DNA of 64,000 bases, taken from Ichthyophis bannanicus (taxonomy: Eukaryota; Chordata; Amphibia; Gymnophiona; Ichthyophiidae). The stretch covers positions 1,067,868,444-1,067,932,443 of the forward strand of contig CM066031.1 in NCBI GenBank assembly GCA_033557465.1. The letters run 5' to 3'. The translations under genes and the position numbers were made by a program. The notes beneath the pieces were generated by a model. That model worked only from the letters and a program-made list of their open reading frames with translations, did not search any database and was not told where the DNA came from. Every line of letters begins with the position of its first letter. Within the stretch, counting starts at the first letter, position 1. Below, piece after piece: positions 23,438 through 35,125 of this stretch.

Positions 23438-24287
23438 AACAAATGGATGATGAAATGCTCAAAGAAATCAAGGAAGCTAACAAAAGCCACAACAGAGTAG
23501 TAATAATGGGTGATTTCAATTACCCCGGTATCGACTGGGACAGTCTCACAGCAGGACAAGCTAAAGAGATAACGTTTCTAGATGAAATAAATGACTGCTT
23601 CTTGGAGCAGCTGATTCATGAACCAACCAGAGGGGAAGCCATACTGGACCTAGTCCTTAGTGGAACGCCAGATCTGGTGCAAGAAATAAGGGTGTTGGGA
23701 CCACTTGGCAATAGTGATCATAGTATGATCATGTTTGATTTAATCAGTGGAGGACAGATAGTAAAGGAATCCACAGTACCACCTTTTAACTTTCAAAAGG
23801 GAGACTATGATGATAGAATGAGGAATATAGTTCGGAAAAAAAACTAAAAGGAGCGGTTCCAAAGGTTAAAGACTTACAGCAAGCTTGGGTGTTATTTAAA
23901 AATACTATCCTCGAAGCCCAGACCAGCTGTATTCCACGCATTAAGAAAAGTGGAAGAAAGTCCAAAAAACTGCCAGCATGGTTTAAAGGTGAGGTCAGAG
24001 AGGCTGTTGTTGCCAAAAGAGCAACCTTCAGGACATGGAAAAAAGAGCCAAATGATGAAAACTGGAAACAACACAAGCACTGGCAAGTTAAATGCAAAGC
24101 ATTGATAAGGCAGGCAAAGCGGGAATTTGAGAAGAAACTTGCTACGGAAGCAAAAACACGAAATAAAGACTTTTTCAAGTACATTTGTAGCAAAAGGCCT
24201 GTGAGAGAGTCAATTGGACCATTAGATGATAGAGGGGTAAAAAGGGGCAGTAAGAGGGGACAAGGCTATAGCAGAGAGACTGAATGA
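23438..24287 (+). pseudogene. CR1-like LINE endonuclease end and linker, frameshifted
   Basis: The first frame (to 23847) shows RVVIMGDFNYPGIDWDSL, then HEPTRGEAILDLVLSG and LGPLGNSDHSMIMFDL: the catalytic Asp/Asn and Asp-His blocks of the apurinic endonuclease. It stops at 23847 after a run of A. A second frame (23889-24287) continues the linker: LPAWFKGEVREAVVAKRATF and REFEKKLATEAKTRNKDFFKYI. A third frame carries the reverse transcriptase. The N-terminal half of the endonuclease is absent. Confidence 0.85.
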
Positions 24288-24297
24288 ATTCTTTGCT

Positions 24298-25902
24298 TTG
24301 GTCTTTACTGAGGAAGATGTAGGGATGTTACCCAAGACTGAAGTGGTATTTAAAGGTGATACTGCAGAGGAATTGAGAGAAATATCGCTACACCGGGAAG
24401 ATATATTACAACTATTTGATAAACTGAATAGTAGCAAATCACCTGGACCGGATGGTATACATCCCAGAGTGTTGAAAGAACTGAAATATGAGATTGCAGA
24501 CCTGCTATTGGTAATCTGTGAACTTTCATTAAAATCATCTGTAATACCTGAAGATTGGAGGGTCGCCAACGTAACACCAATTTTTAAAAAGGGTTCCAGG
24601 GGTGACCCGGGAAATTACAGACCGGTGAGCCTGACGTCAGTACCAGGGAAAATGGTAGAAACCATCATAAAGAACAAAATTACACAGCATGTAGATAGTC
24701 ATGGCCTAATGGGAGACAGCCAACATGGCTTTAGACAAGGAAGATCTTGTCTTACTAATCTGATCTGTTTTTTTGAAGGTGTGCATAAACAGGTAGACAA
24801 AGGTGCATTGGTTGATATAGTGTATCTGGACTTTCAGAAAGCTTTTGACAAGGTCCCCCATCAGAGACTTTTGGCAAAGCTAAAAAGTCATGGGATAGGA
24901 GGCAGTGTACTATTGTGGATCGGGAACTGGTTAAAAGATAGAAAGCAGAGGGTAGGGCTAAATGGCCAATATTCCCAATGGAAAAAGGTGAATAGTGGAG
25001 TACCCCAGGGATCTGTACTGGGTCCCCTACTTTTTGACATATTCATAAATGACCTGGAAAAAGGAATAACTAGTGAGGTTATCAAATTTGCAGATGACAC
25101 AAAACTGTTTAAAGTTGTTAAAACCCAAGAGGATTGTGGAAAACTGCAGGAGGATCTGGATAAATTGGAAGACTGGGCATCCAAATGGCAGATGAAATTT
25201 AATGTGGACAAGTGCAAAGTTATGCACCTAGGAAAGAACAGCCCACACTATAGTTACACGATGCAAGGCTCCACATTAGAAACCACCACCCAGGAAAAAG
25301 ATTTAGGAGTCATCGTGGATAACATGTTAAAACCCTCCGCCCAGTGTGCAGCGGCGGCCAAGAAAGCAAATAGAATGCTAGGTATCATAAGGAAAGGGAT
25401 GGAGAATAAAACAAAGGATATTATAATGCCTCTGTATCGCTCCATGGTACGACCGCACCTTGAATATTGTGTGCAATTCTGGTCACCGTATCTTAAAAAG
25501 GACATAGAGTTATTAGAAAAAGTACAGAGAAGAGCCACCAAATTGGTGAAGGGGATGGAAGGCTACTCCTATGAAGAGAGGCTAAAAAGGTTAGGGCTCT
25601 TTAACCTGGAAAAGAGACGGCTGAGGGGAGATATGATAGAGGTCTATAAATTAATGAATGGAGTGGAACGGATAAACGTGGATCAATTGTTTACGCTATC
25701 AGAATATAGAAGGACTAGGGGACATGTAATGAAGCTACAGGGTAAACTATTTAAGACAAATAAGAGAAAATATTTCTTCACTCAACGTGTAATCAAACTC
25801 TGGAACCTGTTACCGGAGGATGTAGTAAGGGCTGTTAGTATAGCTGGGTTTAAAAAAGGTTTGGACAAGTTCCTGGAGGAAAGGTCCATAAACCACTATT
25901 AG
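24298..25902 (+). CDS. CR1-like LINE reverse transcriptase (open frame)
   Basis: This 534-codon frame covers a full LINE reverse transcriptase, which copies element RNA at a nicked target. Landmarks by residue: [16 protein letters not shown] at about 45-60, [14 protein letters not shown] at 103, [15 protein letters not shown] at 142, [14 protein letters not shown] (first Asp) at 175, [14 protein letters not shown] at 230, KFADDTKLF with the catalytic Asp pair at about 264, then [25 protein letters not shown] and the CR1 C-terminal region [20 protein letters not shown]. No stop or frameshift occurs within it. The listed start is only the first permitted codon; in the intact element the frame continues from the endonuclease, from which it is now separated by frameshifts and truncation, so no working protein is expected. 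Confidence 0.85.
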   Translation: MVFTEEDVGMLPKTEVVFKGDTAEELREISLHREDILQLFDKLNSSKSPGPDGIHPRVLKELKYEIADLLLVICELSLKSSVIPEDWRVANVTPIFKKGSRGDPGNYRPVSLTSVPGKMVETIIKNKITQHVDSHGLMGDSQHGFRQGRSCLTNLICFFEGVHKQVDKGALVDIVYLDFQKAFDKVPHQRLLAKLKSHGIGGSVLLWIGNWLKDRKQRVGLNGQYSQWKKVNSGVPQGSVLGPLLFDIFINDLEKGITSEVIKFADDTKLFKVVKTQEDCGKLQEDLDKLEDWASKWQMKFNVDKCKVMHLGKNSPHYSYTMQGSTLETTTQEKDLGVIVDNMLKPSAQCAAAAKKANRMLGIIRKGMENKTKDIIMPLYRSMVRPHLEYCVQFWSPYLKKDIELLEKVQRRATKLVKGMEGYSYEERLKRLGLFNLEKRRLRGDMIEVYKLMNGVERINVDQLFTLSEYRRTRGHVMKLQGKLFKTNKRKYFFTQRVIKLWNLLPEDVVRAVSIAGFKKGLDKFLEERSINHY

Positions 25903-26471
25903 AAAGGGACCCAGGATATCAATGCTTGACCTAGTACAAGCACTGCAGAACCTGTGTCTTTTGGGGAAACTGCTAGGTACGTATGACCTAGATTGGCCAC
26001 TGTTGGAAACAGGATACTGGGCTTGATGGACCTCGGTCTGACCCAGTATGGCATTTCTTATGTTCTTATGTTCTTATACATTAATTTGCTCTTGTACTAA
26101 ACAAAGCGCAGACGTTAATGATGCACATTTACCAGAGCTGACATATTCCAATTAATAAATTCAAAATAAAGAGATATTTTTCTACCTTTTGTGCATTTTT
26201 TTCAGCTGCAATTGCTCCAGCCACTTTCTTCTGGTTTCTTCGTGTCTTCTGCTAACTCTCCATCGTCTGCTGTCCATTTCCTTTCTTCTCTCTTCTAGTT
26301 TTTTTCCATTCTCTCTCTACATCTGCTTTAACATACTAATCTTTCTCCTTTTGCTCTTTCCTCATTCCTATTTCATCCACTCAAATTTTACCCCTCCATC
26401 CTCAATCCCCACTTACTCTCCAAATACCCGGCCAATTGTAGATTTTTTTATCCCTCCCACACAAAATATTT

Positions 26472-26632
26472 ATCTCCAGGAACAAGCAGGAATGAGTCTT
26501 CACATATGGGTACGTCGGTACCGACGGAGCCTGCACGGGAATGCTGCCCAGCTTCCAATCAGAAAGCTTTTGGCAGCATCCCTCGCGCCTGCGCAGTGAC
26601 CTCCCGCCTTCTCCACAGCCTCTCTTCAGTTT
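26472..26632 (+). repeat. DIRS left inverted terminal repeat
   Basis: From ATCTCCAGGAACAAGCAGG to CCTCTCTTCAG, the near-exact inverse of 31240-31426 apart from the last bases of the right end (CCTGTTACAGGTAAGTAACT), which have no counterpart here. Asymmetric ITR ends are usual in DIRS. Confidence 0.9.
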
Positions 26633-26844
26633 TCGTTTTTCCGCGGAGCCGGCAGGACGTCCTCCTGTCACCGCAGAAACCTTTCTTTTTAATTACTTTA
26701 ATTACTTTAGTTTTTTGTTTTCTTGTGGTCGTGGCTGTATTTCCCGCTGCCACCGGTATCGCCGGTGGATTTTTGACTAAATTCTGAGAAACTTTTTCTT
26801 CAGTTTTTTGCCTTAACTTCTTGGGCCTACTAGGCCTTTTCATT

Positions 26845-28857
26845 ATGGAGCCTTCTTTTCCTAAGAAGTGCATTCGATGTAGAAACACCTGTTTCTTTTT
26901 AGACACCAATAGTTGGTGTCTCAACTGTGTGGGTCCTGACCCTTTTTCCCCTGACTTGTCAGGGGATAATTTTGTGAGGAAACCTTCAGTTTTTAGAGTT
27001 TCCCTCGATACCGTTTTTTCCTCGGCAGTGAAGGTACCCGGTTTCTCTACTTCACAGGATCAGGTAACCCACAAACAGTCTGTTAAGACTAGTCAATGCT
27101 TGAGTGGTATATCCCATGCCCAGCATGGTGACGGCTCCGGTCTTACCCTCAAGAATCCATTGGCATTACCCCTGCAGGAGTCTTCGGGCTCCAAAACGTT
27201 AAAGGGGTTTCAGGTTGTTCCTGGGGCTCACCCCTCACAGAACATACCTGAGCCATGCGCGGGGGTGGTATCCGCTTCGAGCGATACCGAGCCTCCGGCA
27301 TCGGCACCGGTGTCGAGTGTTCCACTCTTCACCAGGGATCGTCATCGGGCGTCCTCGGTACCTTTGGGACCGATCGATACGCACCACATTGACGTCTCTC
27401 AATCTCAGCCATGCTCCGGGACGGTACCGGCATTGATCGGTTCCGATACCCTGGCATCGGCATCGAGGTGGACCGCCTTACCCTTGGCAAGGGGGGGTTA
27501 TCGAGTATCCTCGGTACCGTCGGTACCGATCGATGTAACCCAGGCTGCCTTAGTGGTATGGGCATCGCCGATGCCGCCACCGGCGTCGGAACCCTCGCGA
27601 CATGCATCGATAGTCTCGCTTTCTTCGATGCCGAGTCTTGAATCGATATCTAGTCTCGAGGACTGGGTACCGACGCATCCCGGAACCGACTCCTGTCGTT
27701 TCCAGATGGGCAGTTCCGAAGATCCTAGCCATAACTCTCTCATGATCTCGGTACCACTGCAGCAGTCCCCGATGGCAACTTCAACTGCTAATCCTCTATC
27801 AGTATCGATGTCAATGCCTGTTCTTGCACCGATGCCTAGTTTGGAACCGATACCTGGCATTAATGCAGTACCCTCTACGTCCTCTGGTGCTCAGGCTCTT
27901 TCTTTAGCCTTACCAGGAATGGTTCCCATAGGAGATCAGTCTTTTCAGGCTTTTCTCCTGGATATGGCAACCTTTCTTAATATCTCTATCCCTGGTTGTG
28001 ATCCTACTCATGGCTCAGCGGCACAAATGGAAAATATGAAGCTTCCTTTACATCCTGCTCTGCAGGATCTCCTTCTGAGGGTCTGGAAATCGCCCTTACG
28101 ACTTCCTCTACTTTCTACAGACATTGAGGTTCGATACCGGGTGCCACCCTCTCCAGGGTTTCAAAAGCCTCAACTTTCTCATCGTTCCCTTGTAGTGGAA
28201 TCGGCATTGAGAAAAGTTAAGAGCAAGAAGAAGCATTCTTCTTATCCGCCAGGTCGTTCTTGAAGAACACTCGATGCTTTTGGTCGTCAAACCTTCCAAA
28301 ACTCTATGCTGGCCTCCAGAATTCTTTCATATATTTTTCACATGAGTCTAACACTCCAGGAAGTCACAGAGAAATTGTCTCTTTTGACCCCTTTTTTACC
28401 AGAGCCCAAGGCTACGGATTATTCCCTGCTCATCAATCACAGCCGGAATATATCCTGGTTCCTGTCTCGTGTTTCTATAGACTCTTTTGAGTCCGTTAGC
28501 AGATCCTCTGCTATTGCCATTGCAGCACGTCGCAGAGCCTGGCTTGAAGCTTCAGACTTGAGCAGATGGGCACAAACTATACTGGCTCATTCTCCTTGTA
28601 CAGGAGAAGGTCTTTTCAATAAGGAGGCTTTACGTCAGGTTGCTCAATGCTCCACTGACTCTCCTTCCACTAATAACCATTCTAAGCCACCTCCTTCCTC
28701 AAGGAGTAGGAAATGTCCTACCAAACCTTCTTTCCCTAAGAAAAGAAAGTTTCATTCATCTCCTGCCCATGATTCGGCTGTACCTAAACAAGAGACGCCT
28801 CAGCCTAGTCTGAAGTCCTCCAGTTCTGGCCAGTCTCAGCATTACCAGCAACCATAG
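26845..28857 (+). pseudogene. DIRS ORF1 (gag-like), one in-frame stop
   Basis: The start ATG at 26845 begins MEPSFPKKCIRCRNTCFF; a Cys-x2-Cys plus a second Cys-x2-Cys (WCLNCVG) forms a zinc-ribbon-like head of the type at the start of DIRS gag proteins. A long Ser/Pro-rich middle follows (residues about 50-370), then HPALQDLLLRVWKSPLRLP. A TGA at 28261-28263 interrupts the frame, which continues in phase with LDAFGRQTFQNSMLASRI and ARRRAWLEASDLSRWAQ, the conserved C-terminal DIRS gag region, and a basic Ser/Pro tail ending at 28857. The TGA may be a decayed CpG codon. Gag would package element RNA. Confidence 0.75.
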
Positions 28858-28860
28858 GGG

Positions 28861-30143
28861 CCAGGAATTGTAACCTACACTTCACTTCTACACATTAGAA
28901 GTTTATTCACTGTGCTTTTCTTTTTCAGTGTACTAACCTGTCGGAAACTTTTTGTTCAGGGACTACAGACTTCTCCTCTTCTTACTCTCTAGAAGAGCAG
29001 TTGCAACTATCCCCTGATAGTTTCTATCCCAACTGAACATTTTTTCCTTCAGTTGACTTACCCTATGGGTACGTCACCCTCCAATTACTTGCTTACCCTC
29101 TCAACCGGGTTTTTTCCTTGACTGAGAGGTACCATACTGAAAAGCTTCTCTAGCAAGCTCGTTCCTCAGACAGGGAGAAGAGATATCTCCTCTCTTTTCT
29201 TGTCTGTTTTTCTTTATTCAGCACAGGACAATCCCTCTGCTGTTTCCGTCAGCAGCTCTGTCTGCAGGAGTCACAGTAATTGTATTACTGGTACTTTTTC
29301 CAAGTTCCAGTCCCTTGTTCAAAATTTTGTCTAACCTCAGTAGTGATTCCATGTTATCTGGGATCCTCCTACTCATTTAGACTTTCTCACATTATTCTAA
29401 CCATCTCCTCTCCTAGGATATCTCAACAAACCTGCCTTCAGTCAGTTTATCTCATAGCTCTCCTGTACAATGCTCTCTGCAGTCTTCAGAGAAGCTTTCT
29501 ACTATGAGGGCCTTGCTATAGAGCATTGACTTGTCCTTGAAGTTTCTCTATTAATAGGGAAAAACTTATAAACCCTTCCCATGTCTGTGAGGGTTCTCCA
29601 CACCCTCTAGCCTGGGGTGTTAACATGATATATCTGTTCTTCTGCGTGAAAATCCAAGGCTGATGTTTACGCATGCTACCTCTGGGTCCCTCCATAGGTC
29701 CCTCTGGTATCTTTTCTGCGTTTCTCCACATCTACCATGTCAGTGTTCTGTGGAACTCCCGCCTTGTTCCTTACAGATTCATATGTTCATCTGTTCTCAC
29801 GCGAACATCACGGTTATCTGGTTAGATTGCCTTTCCTGCATCCCTCAATCCACGAAAATAGATTCTCTATACATATCCCAAGTGGGTTCACCCTCTTGTA
29901 GAACGCAGAATCTTTTTCTTTCATATTCCCCATGTACAATTATGGGGCTGGGTGGTAGACAGGTATCTTCAACCTGTTGTTTGGTATGTAGCATCTCCAT
30001 ATATGTCTACATACCTGTATCTTTACTCTAGTGGTGCTAAACCATGCCCCACAACTTTTACATATATTTAGGTATATCATATCTATATATATATATATAT
30101 TTGATATATTTCACCACCCATAACCTAATATACACATCTGGAC

Positions 30144-30182
<39 letters not shown>

Positions 30183-31059
30183 TATACATATATATTCCAG
30201 CCACATATATATTCCTATATATATATGTGTTTGATGGGGGGCTTCTTAAGGGTTGGTCTGTCTTACACACTATCACCCTTACTGTCTATACTACATGTTT
30301 TACCTCCTAGAGGTTTTAGACAGTCTGTCGCCCTACGTCTCATACCATATTACGATGCAGAAACTGTTAGGCACCAATAACCACTTTGGTGCTAACATCT
30401 TCCATTTTTTCTTTAACTCCTTGAAGCATCAAGCTTCAATATTTTTTCCTATCTTCCACCAGCTAGGAAAAACAGTGTACATCTTTATCTTTCAGTACAC
30501 AACTGTTTTCCGTGGGAATAGGGGTTTTTCCAGTCCCCCTCTTCCCGCCCAGACTGGGCTAGTTCTCCAACTCCGTCAGTCTTCTTCCTTTAGTCCTCAA
30601 TGTTAATGACCTTATGCCTAAAGGAGTTTTCAGCTTTTCCCATAAAGCTTTCCATTGAAGACCTGACGTCTAATCCTACCCAGTTGACACCTGGATCATC
30701 TACTACCTCCAGGTCTGGACCTTCATCCTCACTACTGAGAGGTCACCTTGAAGATTCCGCCACTGCTTATCCAGTAGACTCCATCATTCTACTTCCTACA
30801 ATACAGTAGGTAAGCCGCATTTTTTAAGTGTACATTAAATGTGTTTTAATGCTACTCATCATATCTACCAAGGACTCCTGTAGTCTGTAGAACACCTAGT
30901 CCTTGGCTATGCTGTTTCTTTCCTCAAAGCTCCTTTATTGTCAACTCCTACCCTCCATCCCACATTGGATGCCGGGGATTCCTGGAGACAAAATGCACCC
31001 CTGATCCGGGCACTTGCATTTTTATGGGATCTCCCCCTGGCATCTCCAGCTAGGGAGTC
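28861..31059. other. DIRS interior without recognisable coding sequence
   Basis: T-rich sequence where the RT/RNase H, methyltransferase and tyrosine recombinase genes of a full DIRS element would be. I see no long frame and no YADD-like or recombinase signature. A TA microsatellite lies at 30064-30240. Either the enzymes are fully decayed or this is a gag-only derivative. Confidence 0.5.
30064..30240. repeat. TA-rich microsatellite
   Basis: Long runs of ATATATAT with interspersed ACATATATTCC, inside the DIRS interior. Confidence 0.9.
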
Positions 31060-31157
31060 CCCATATGTGAAGACTCATTCCTGCTTGTTCTTGGAGATAG
31101 CACAGTTACTTACCTGTAACAGGTGATCTCTGGGAACAGCAGGAATTAGTCTTCACA
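31060..31157 (+). repeat. DIRS internal complementary region
   Basis: CCATATGTGAAGACTCATTC through TTGGAGAT is the inverse of the left element end; AGCACAGTTACTTACCTGTA through AGTCTTCACA is the inverse of the right end. The junction is at 31098/31099. In DIRS replication this region templates circle closure. Confidence 0.9.
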
Positions 31158-31239
31158 ACCCTCCCACCTCCCCTAGGAGTTGCATCTTTTTTATCTTCTT
31201 CCTTTTCTCTCTCCTCGCCTTTGTCTCAGCTCTGAAACT

Positions 31240-31426
31240 TAACTGAAGAGAGGCTGTGGAGAAGGCGGGAAGTCACTGCGCAGGCGCGAGGGATGCTGCC
31301 AAAAGCTTTCTGATTGGAAGCTGGGCAGCATTCCCGTGCAGGCTCCGTCGGTACCGACGTACCTATATGTGAAGACTAATTCCTGCTGTTCCCAGAGATC
31401 ACCTGTTACAGGTAAGTAACTGTGCT
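31240..31426 (+). repeat. DIRS right inverted terminal repeat
   Basis: CTGAAGAGAGGCTGTGGAG through GGTAAGTAACTGTGCT. The inverse of the left ITR, with a longer outer end. Confidence 0.9.
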
Positions 31427-32249
31427 TTCCCTTCTCCATTTTACTCTTCCAGCCCCATCCCATTCTAATCCTCCCCCAACATCAGCTCCCTTCTAGTTCC
31501 AGCCTCACCCAGCATCCATTCCCTTCTAGTCCCTGCATCAGCCCATTTCCAGTCCTAGCCACCCATCAGCCCATTTCCAGTCCTAGCAACCCCCCAACCC
31601 AATACCAGTCCTAGCCCCCCATCAACCCATTTTCAGTTTAAGCCCCCCCTATAACCCATTACCAGTCCTAACCCCCCATCAGCCCACTTCCAGTCCTACC
31701 CCATCAACCCATTTCCAGTCAGCCCCCCATAGCCCATTGTCAGTCCTAACCCCCCCATCAGTCCACAGCCCATTACCAGTCCTAACCCCATCAGCCCACC
31801 TCAAGTCCTAACCCCATCAACCCATTTCCAGTCAGCCCCCCATAACCCATTACCAGTTCTAACCCCCCCATCAGCCCACAGCCCATTACCAGTCTTAACC
31901 CCCCCATAGCCCATTACCAGTTCTAAACCCCCCCAACAGCCCACAGCCCATTACCAGTCCTAACCCCATCAGCCCACCTCCAGTCTTAACCCCCCCAGCC
32001 CATTTCCAGTCCTAGCCCCCCCATAGCCCATTACCAGACAGCCCCCATCAGCCCACAGCCCATTACCAGTCTTAACCCCCCCATAGCCCATTACCAGTTC
32101 TAAACCCCCCCCAACAGCCCACAGCCCATTACCAGTCCTAACCCCATCCGCCCACCTCCAGTCATAACCCCCCAGCCCAATTCCAGTACCAGCCCCCCAA
32201 TAGCCCATTACCAGTCCTACCCCCCCCATCGGCCTAAAGTAAAATTTAA
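31427..32249. repeat. CCC-rich minisatellite of hAT-b
   Basis: Units based on AGCCCATTACCAGTCCTAAC with a higher-order repeat CATCAGCCCACAGCCCATTA. Same family as the arrays in hAT-a, -c and -d. Confidence 0.9.
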
Positions 32250-32665
32250 TAAAAAAATAAAACGCTGGCTGCTACCGCTGCCGCCGTGGCAGCATGGAAT
32301 GACCAGCGGGGCCCCCTCTGCCTGGCTGAATCCCTCCCTCCCTCCCTCCGCGACGGCTGAGCCCCTCCGTGCAGGCTTTGAGAGGCGCGAAGGGAGAGTG
32401 TCTCCCTCGCATCTCTGTTAAGCCCGCAGGGGCTGATGGGAAATTTCCCATCAGCCCCTGCGGGCTTAACAGAGACACGAGGGAGACACTCTCCCTTCGC
32501 GCCTCTCAAAGCCGGCATGGAGGGAGGGAGGGAGGGACGGATGGACGAATTTAGCCGGGCAGAGGGGGCCCCACGGGACAGTCCATGCTGCCGCAGCAGC
32601 AGAGGGGGCCCCACGGGACAGTACATGCTGCCGCCGCGGCAGCCAGCGTTTTTTTTTTAAATTTA
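32250..32665. repeat. GC-rich long palindrome of hAT-b
   Basis: Centre near 32448 (GGAAATTTCC). Arms include CCCGCAGGGGCTGATGG / CCATCAGCCCCTGCGGG and, further out, GCAGCATGGAATG versus CATGCTGCC blocks. One outer arm segment (CAGAGGGGGCCCCACGGGAC) is duplicated at about 32559 and 32601. Confidence 0.9.
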
Positions 32666-34095
32666 ATTTTAAGGCGGCTAACAATTTTTTCAATTTTTAT
32701 GGGCCCTTGTCAGCTGTGGGCCCTACGCCACAGCGTAGTTGGCGTATAGGTAAATCCGGCCCTGGCTTTGATTAAGAAAGCCTACCACCTTTACTCTGGC
32801 TACAAAACTGGAGATCAGGACAAGAGCCGGGCCCCACACATATGCTGCAACACTTTTGCATCAAAACTTTGCCAATGGTTGAATAGAAAAAGGAAATCCA
32901 TGCCTTTTGCCCTGCCAATGATTTGGAGAGAGCCAACAGATTATATCAGCAATTGTTACTTCTGCATGGTGCCTCATGTTGGGAAAGGTTTGTTGAAGAA
33001 GAAAAATTGGATTGTGCAGTATCCAAACATTCCATCAGCTATATGCTCCATACCCCATGGAGAAGGACTGCTGGTTCCTGATGCTCCAGAATCATTCTCA
33101 CTTGAGTCAGGCGAGGAAGAGACAGGGGATGAAACTTTTGATCCCGAACTATCAATGTCACATGATCCAGATTTTCTCTCATCCTCCTCCTCTGAACCAC
33201 ATCCCATAACACAAGGTGGATTGAATGACCTTATCAAGGATTTGGAACTACCTAAGAGTAAGAGTAAGAGTAAGGCAGAGCTGTTGGGCTTCAGACTGCA
33301 GCAGTGGAATCTCCTGTCAGGTGATGTTAGTGTTTCCATGTTCTGTGAACATCAAAAGGATTTTGTTACGTTCTTCTTCATGAAAGGTGATCTTGTAGCC
33401 TGCACCAACATTAATGGTCTAACAGATGCCCTCAATATCATTCATCATCCAGATTCATCAAAGATGAGTCTTAAAGCTGTTTTGCCGCATAATGGAAATG
33501 ATGGTCATGCAGTTCATAAGAAGGAAACCTATGACAATATAAAACAACTGTTGAGATGTATAAACTATGACCAAAATCAGTGGCAACTTTGTGGTGATTT
33601 GAACGTTGTTGCTCGGGCTGCAGACTGGATATAAAAAGTACTGCTGTTTTCTCTGTGAATGGGATAGTCATGCAAAAGATTCCCACTACATCAAGAGAAA
33701 ATGATCACTCCAACAATCATTGGAGTCTAGAAAGAAAAGTGTGTAGCATCCACCACTTCTTGAATCAAGGAAGATTTTGTTATCACCCTTACACATTAAG
33801 TTGGGTCTAATGAAAATTTTTGTCAAGGCCATGGACAAAACAAAACCAGCTTTCAAGTATCTCAGCGGGAAATTTCCAAGACTAAGTGGAGCTAAGATAA
33901 AGGAAGGTGTCTTTGATAGTCCTCTGATTCGTGAACTTCTTCAAAATGATGCATTTAACTGTGCACTACGTGGCATAGAAAGGACAGCATGGAAAGCCTT
34001 CTAGTTAGTGGCAACAAGTTTTCTCGGAAACAAGAAGGTAGACAATTACAGGGAGTTGGTGGAAAGGTCTTGGCTGCAGTATGTCACTAAGGATA

Positions 34096-34354
34096 CAGGG
34101 CCCGATATTTGAAAGGCATTTATATGGTTTACAGACCTGTAAACCATGTAAATGCCGCTGAACAGGCTATCAATAGCACAATGACATTAACACAGTTAAT
34201 GCTGCTGAATATCCTAGATTATCTCCCCTACACACCCCGACGCTAACCGCTTAGCATCGGGGCGTGTCATGGGCGTTCTGTGGCAGAGCAAAGGCAACGA
34301 CAGTTGCTAACCAGGTAGCAGCGATATTGCACTGCTACCTGGTTAGCTACCTGT
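34096..34354. mobile_element. Small insertion in M1
   Basis: It starts CAGGGCCCGATATTTG and ends GCTACCTG, interrupting the C-terminal part of the M1 coding sequence. The interior has short inverted segments (TAACCAGGTAGCA / TGCTACCTGGTTA near 34307-34345). A hAT-like MITE is possible; no clear 8-bp duplication. Confidence 0.45.
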
Positions 34355-34969
34355 GATTTCATCAGGACATTGCAGTGCTGAAGAAAAGATATCAAGGCAA
34401 ATGGAGCCTGCCAATGTTTGCAGATTATTGCTGGACAATGACAAGAGATGCTCCATTTACAGAATACAAGAGACAAGCTAAGAAATGCTGAGTAGACACT
34501 GAGTAACGTCTGAAATGAATACTAATGCATACATAGTCATTTCTTGCTTTCTGTTTCATACTAACTTTTTAAATAAATTGTATTTAAATAACCCTTTGGC
34601 TGATTTTTAAACTTTTAAACAAAGAAGACAGGTGAAATATTATCAAGGTCATATATATGGCAACCAAAAACACATGAAAAGACCTAGGTTTATAATAATT
34701 TTTGATTAAAACTCTACTACCAACATTCTATATATATGCATAAAATGGAAAAGCTTAGATATCTTGAAAACAGTATCAATCAGCGGTTTTAATTGTCATT
34801 TTTGAATTCAGCGCATCAAAATCCATAAGAATTGGCAGATTTTGGGTATGTTTACTAAACTGCGGTAATGTCATTCGCGTTAGGTTCCGCGGTAAAGGTA
34901 GAAATGCCATATAAAGGCATGGGTGTGCATCGTTACGCAGCTAACGTGCGTTACAAGGCGCCGTAGACT

Positions 34970-35125
34970 TACACTCGTTACAAGGTGCCTCGTAAGGCAC
35001 CTTGCAAGACACCTTGCAAGGCGCTGTATAAGGCACCCTACAAAGTATAAGGTGCCTAGCAAGGTGCCCTGTAAGGTGCTTTGTAAGGCGCCCTGTAAGG
35101 TACCTTGTAAGGCGCCCTATAGGGC
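34970..35125. repeat. 12-bp tandem repeat AAGGYGCCTTGY
   Basis: Eleven or twelve degenerate units of exactly 12 bp, such as AAGGTGCCTCGT, AAGGCACCTTGC and AAGGCGCCCTGT. The unit is partly self-complementary. A much decayed version is in A1 at about 2920-3030. Confidence 0.9.

Larger units (their letters stand above)
23438..26080 (+). mobile_element. CR1-like LINE, 5'-truncated
   Basis: It encodes the end of an endonuclease and a complete reverse transcriptase, and finishes with a short 3' UTR ending CCAGTATGGCATTTCTTATG plus TTCTTATGTTCTTATA, the octamer-type tail of CR1 elements. Comparison with the uninterrupted hAT-c copy puts the left border near 23438 and the right near 26080. The 5' end is truncated within the endonuclease. 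It is the least decayed LINE in the window. Confidence 0.85.
26472..31426 (+). mobile_element. DIRS-type retroelement with ITRs and internal complementary region
   Basis: It is inserted in hAT-b without a target duplication (hAT-a preserves the empty site). Inverted terminal repeats are 26472-26632 and 31240-31426. At 31060-31157 lies an internal complementary region: its left half is the inverse of the element's left end, its right half the inverse of the right end, meeting at 31098/31099. That architecture is diagnostic of DIRS elements. ORF1 (gag-like) is present, but I recognise no reverse transcriptase, RNase H, methyltransferase or tyrosine recombinase. Confidence 0.85.
22869..32764. 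mobile_element. hAT-b, with nested LINE and DIRS
   Basis: It starts CAGGGCCGGATTTACC and ends GGTAAATCCGGCCCTG, a perfect 16-base inverted repeat. GCTTTGAT flanks both sides exactly (22861-22868 and 32765-32772). It interrupts the M1 coding sequence. Its own sequence is 22869-23437, 26081-26471 and 31427-32764; a CR1 LINE and a DIRS element were inserted later. The left 550 bp match hAT-c inverted (37440-37996). No transposase was found. Confidence 0.95.
22774..34490 (+). pseudogene. M1 transposase-like protein, split by insertions
   Basis: The start is at ATG 22774 (MPCNCLNYANHFCHICGEVT), cut at 22868 by hAT-b. The frame resumes at 32765 with KKAYHLYSGYKTGDQDKSRA, then APHICCNTF, IWREPTDY, CYFCMV, a Ser/Glu-rich linker, LSLKAV-like PHNGNDGH and LCGDLNVVARAADWI, ending at a stop at 33632. 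Further pieces follow: PLHIKLGLMKIFVKAMDK and FPRLSGAKIKEGVF (33780-34002), and after a 259-bp insertion KKRYQGKWSLPMFADYCW (34380-34440). The same order occurs in M2. Part of the C-terminal domain is deleted where the small insertion sits. The function is unknown; I infer a DDE-type transposase. Confidence 0.75.

Noticed and set aside
26821..26844. Longer start for the DIRS gag frame
   Set aside because: It has no ATG; the first ATG (26845) directly precedes the Cys-rich head typical of DIRS gag.
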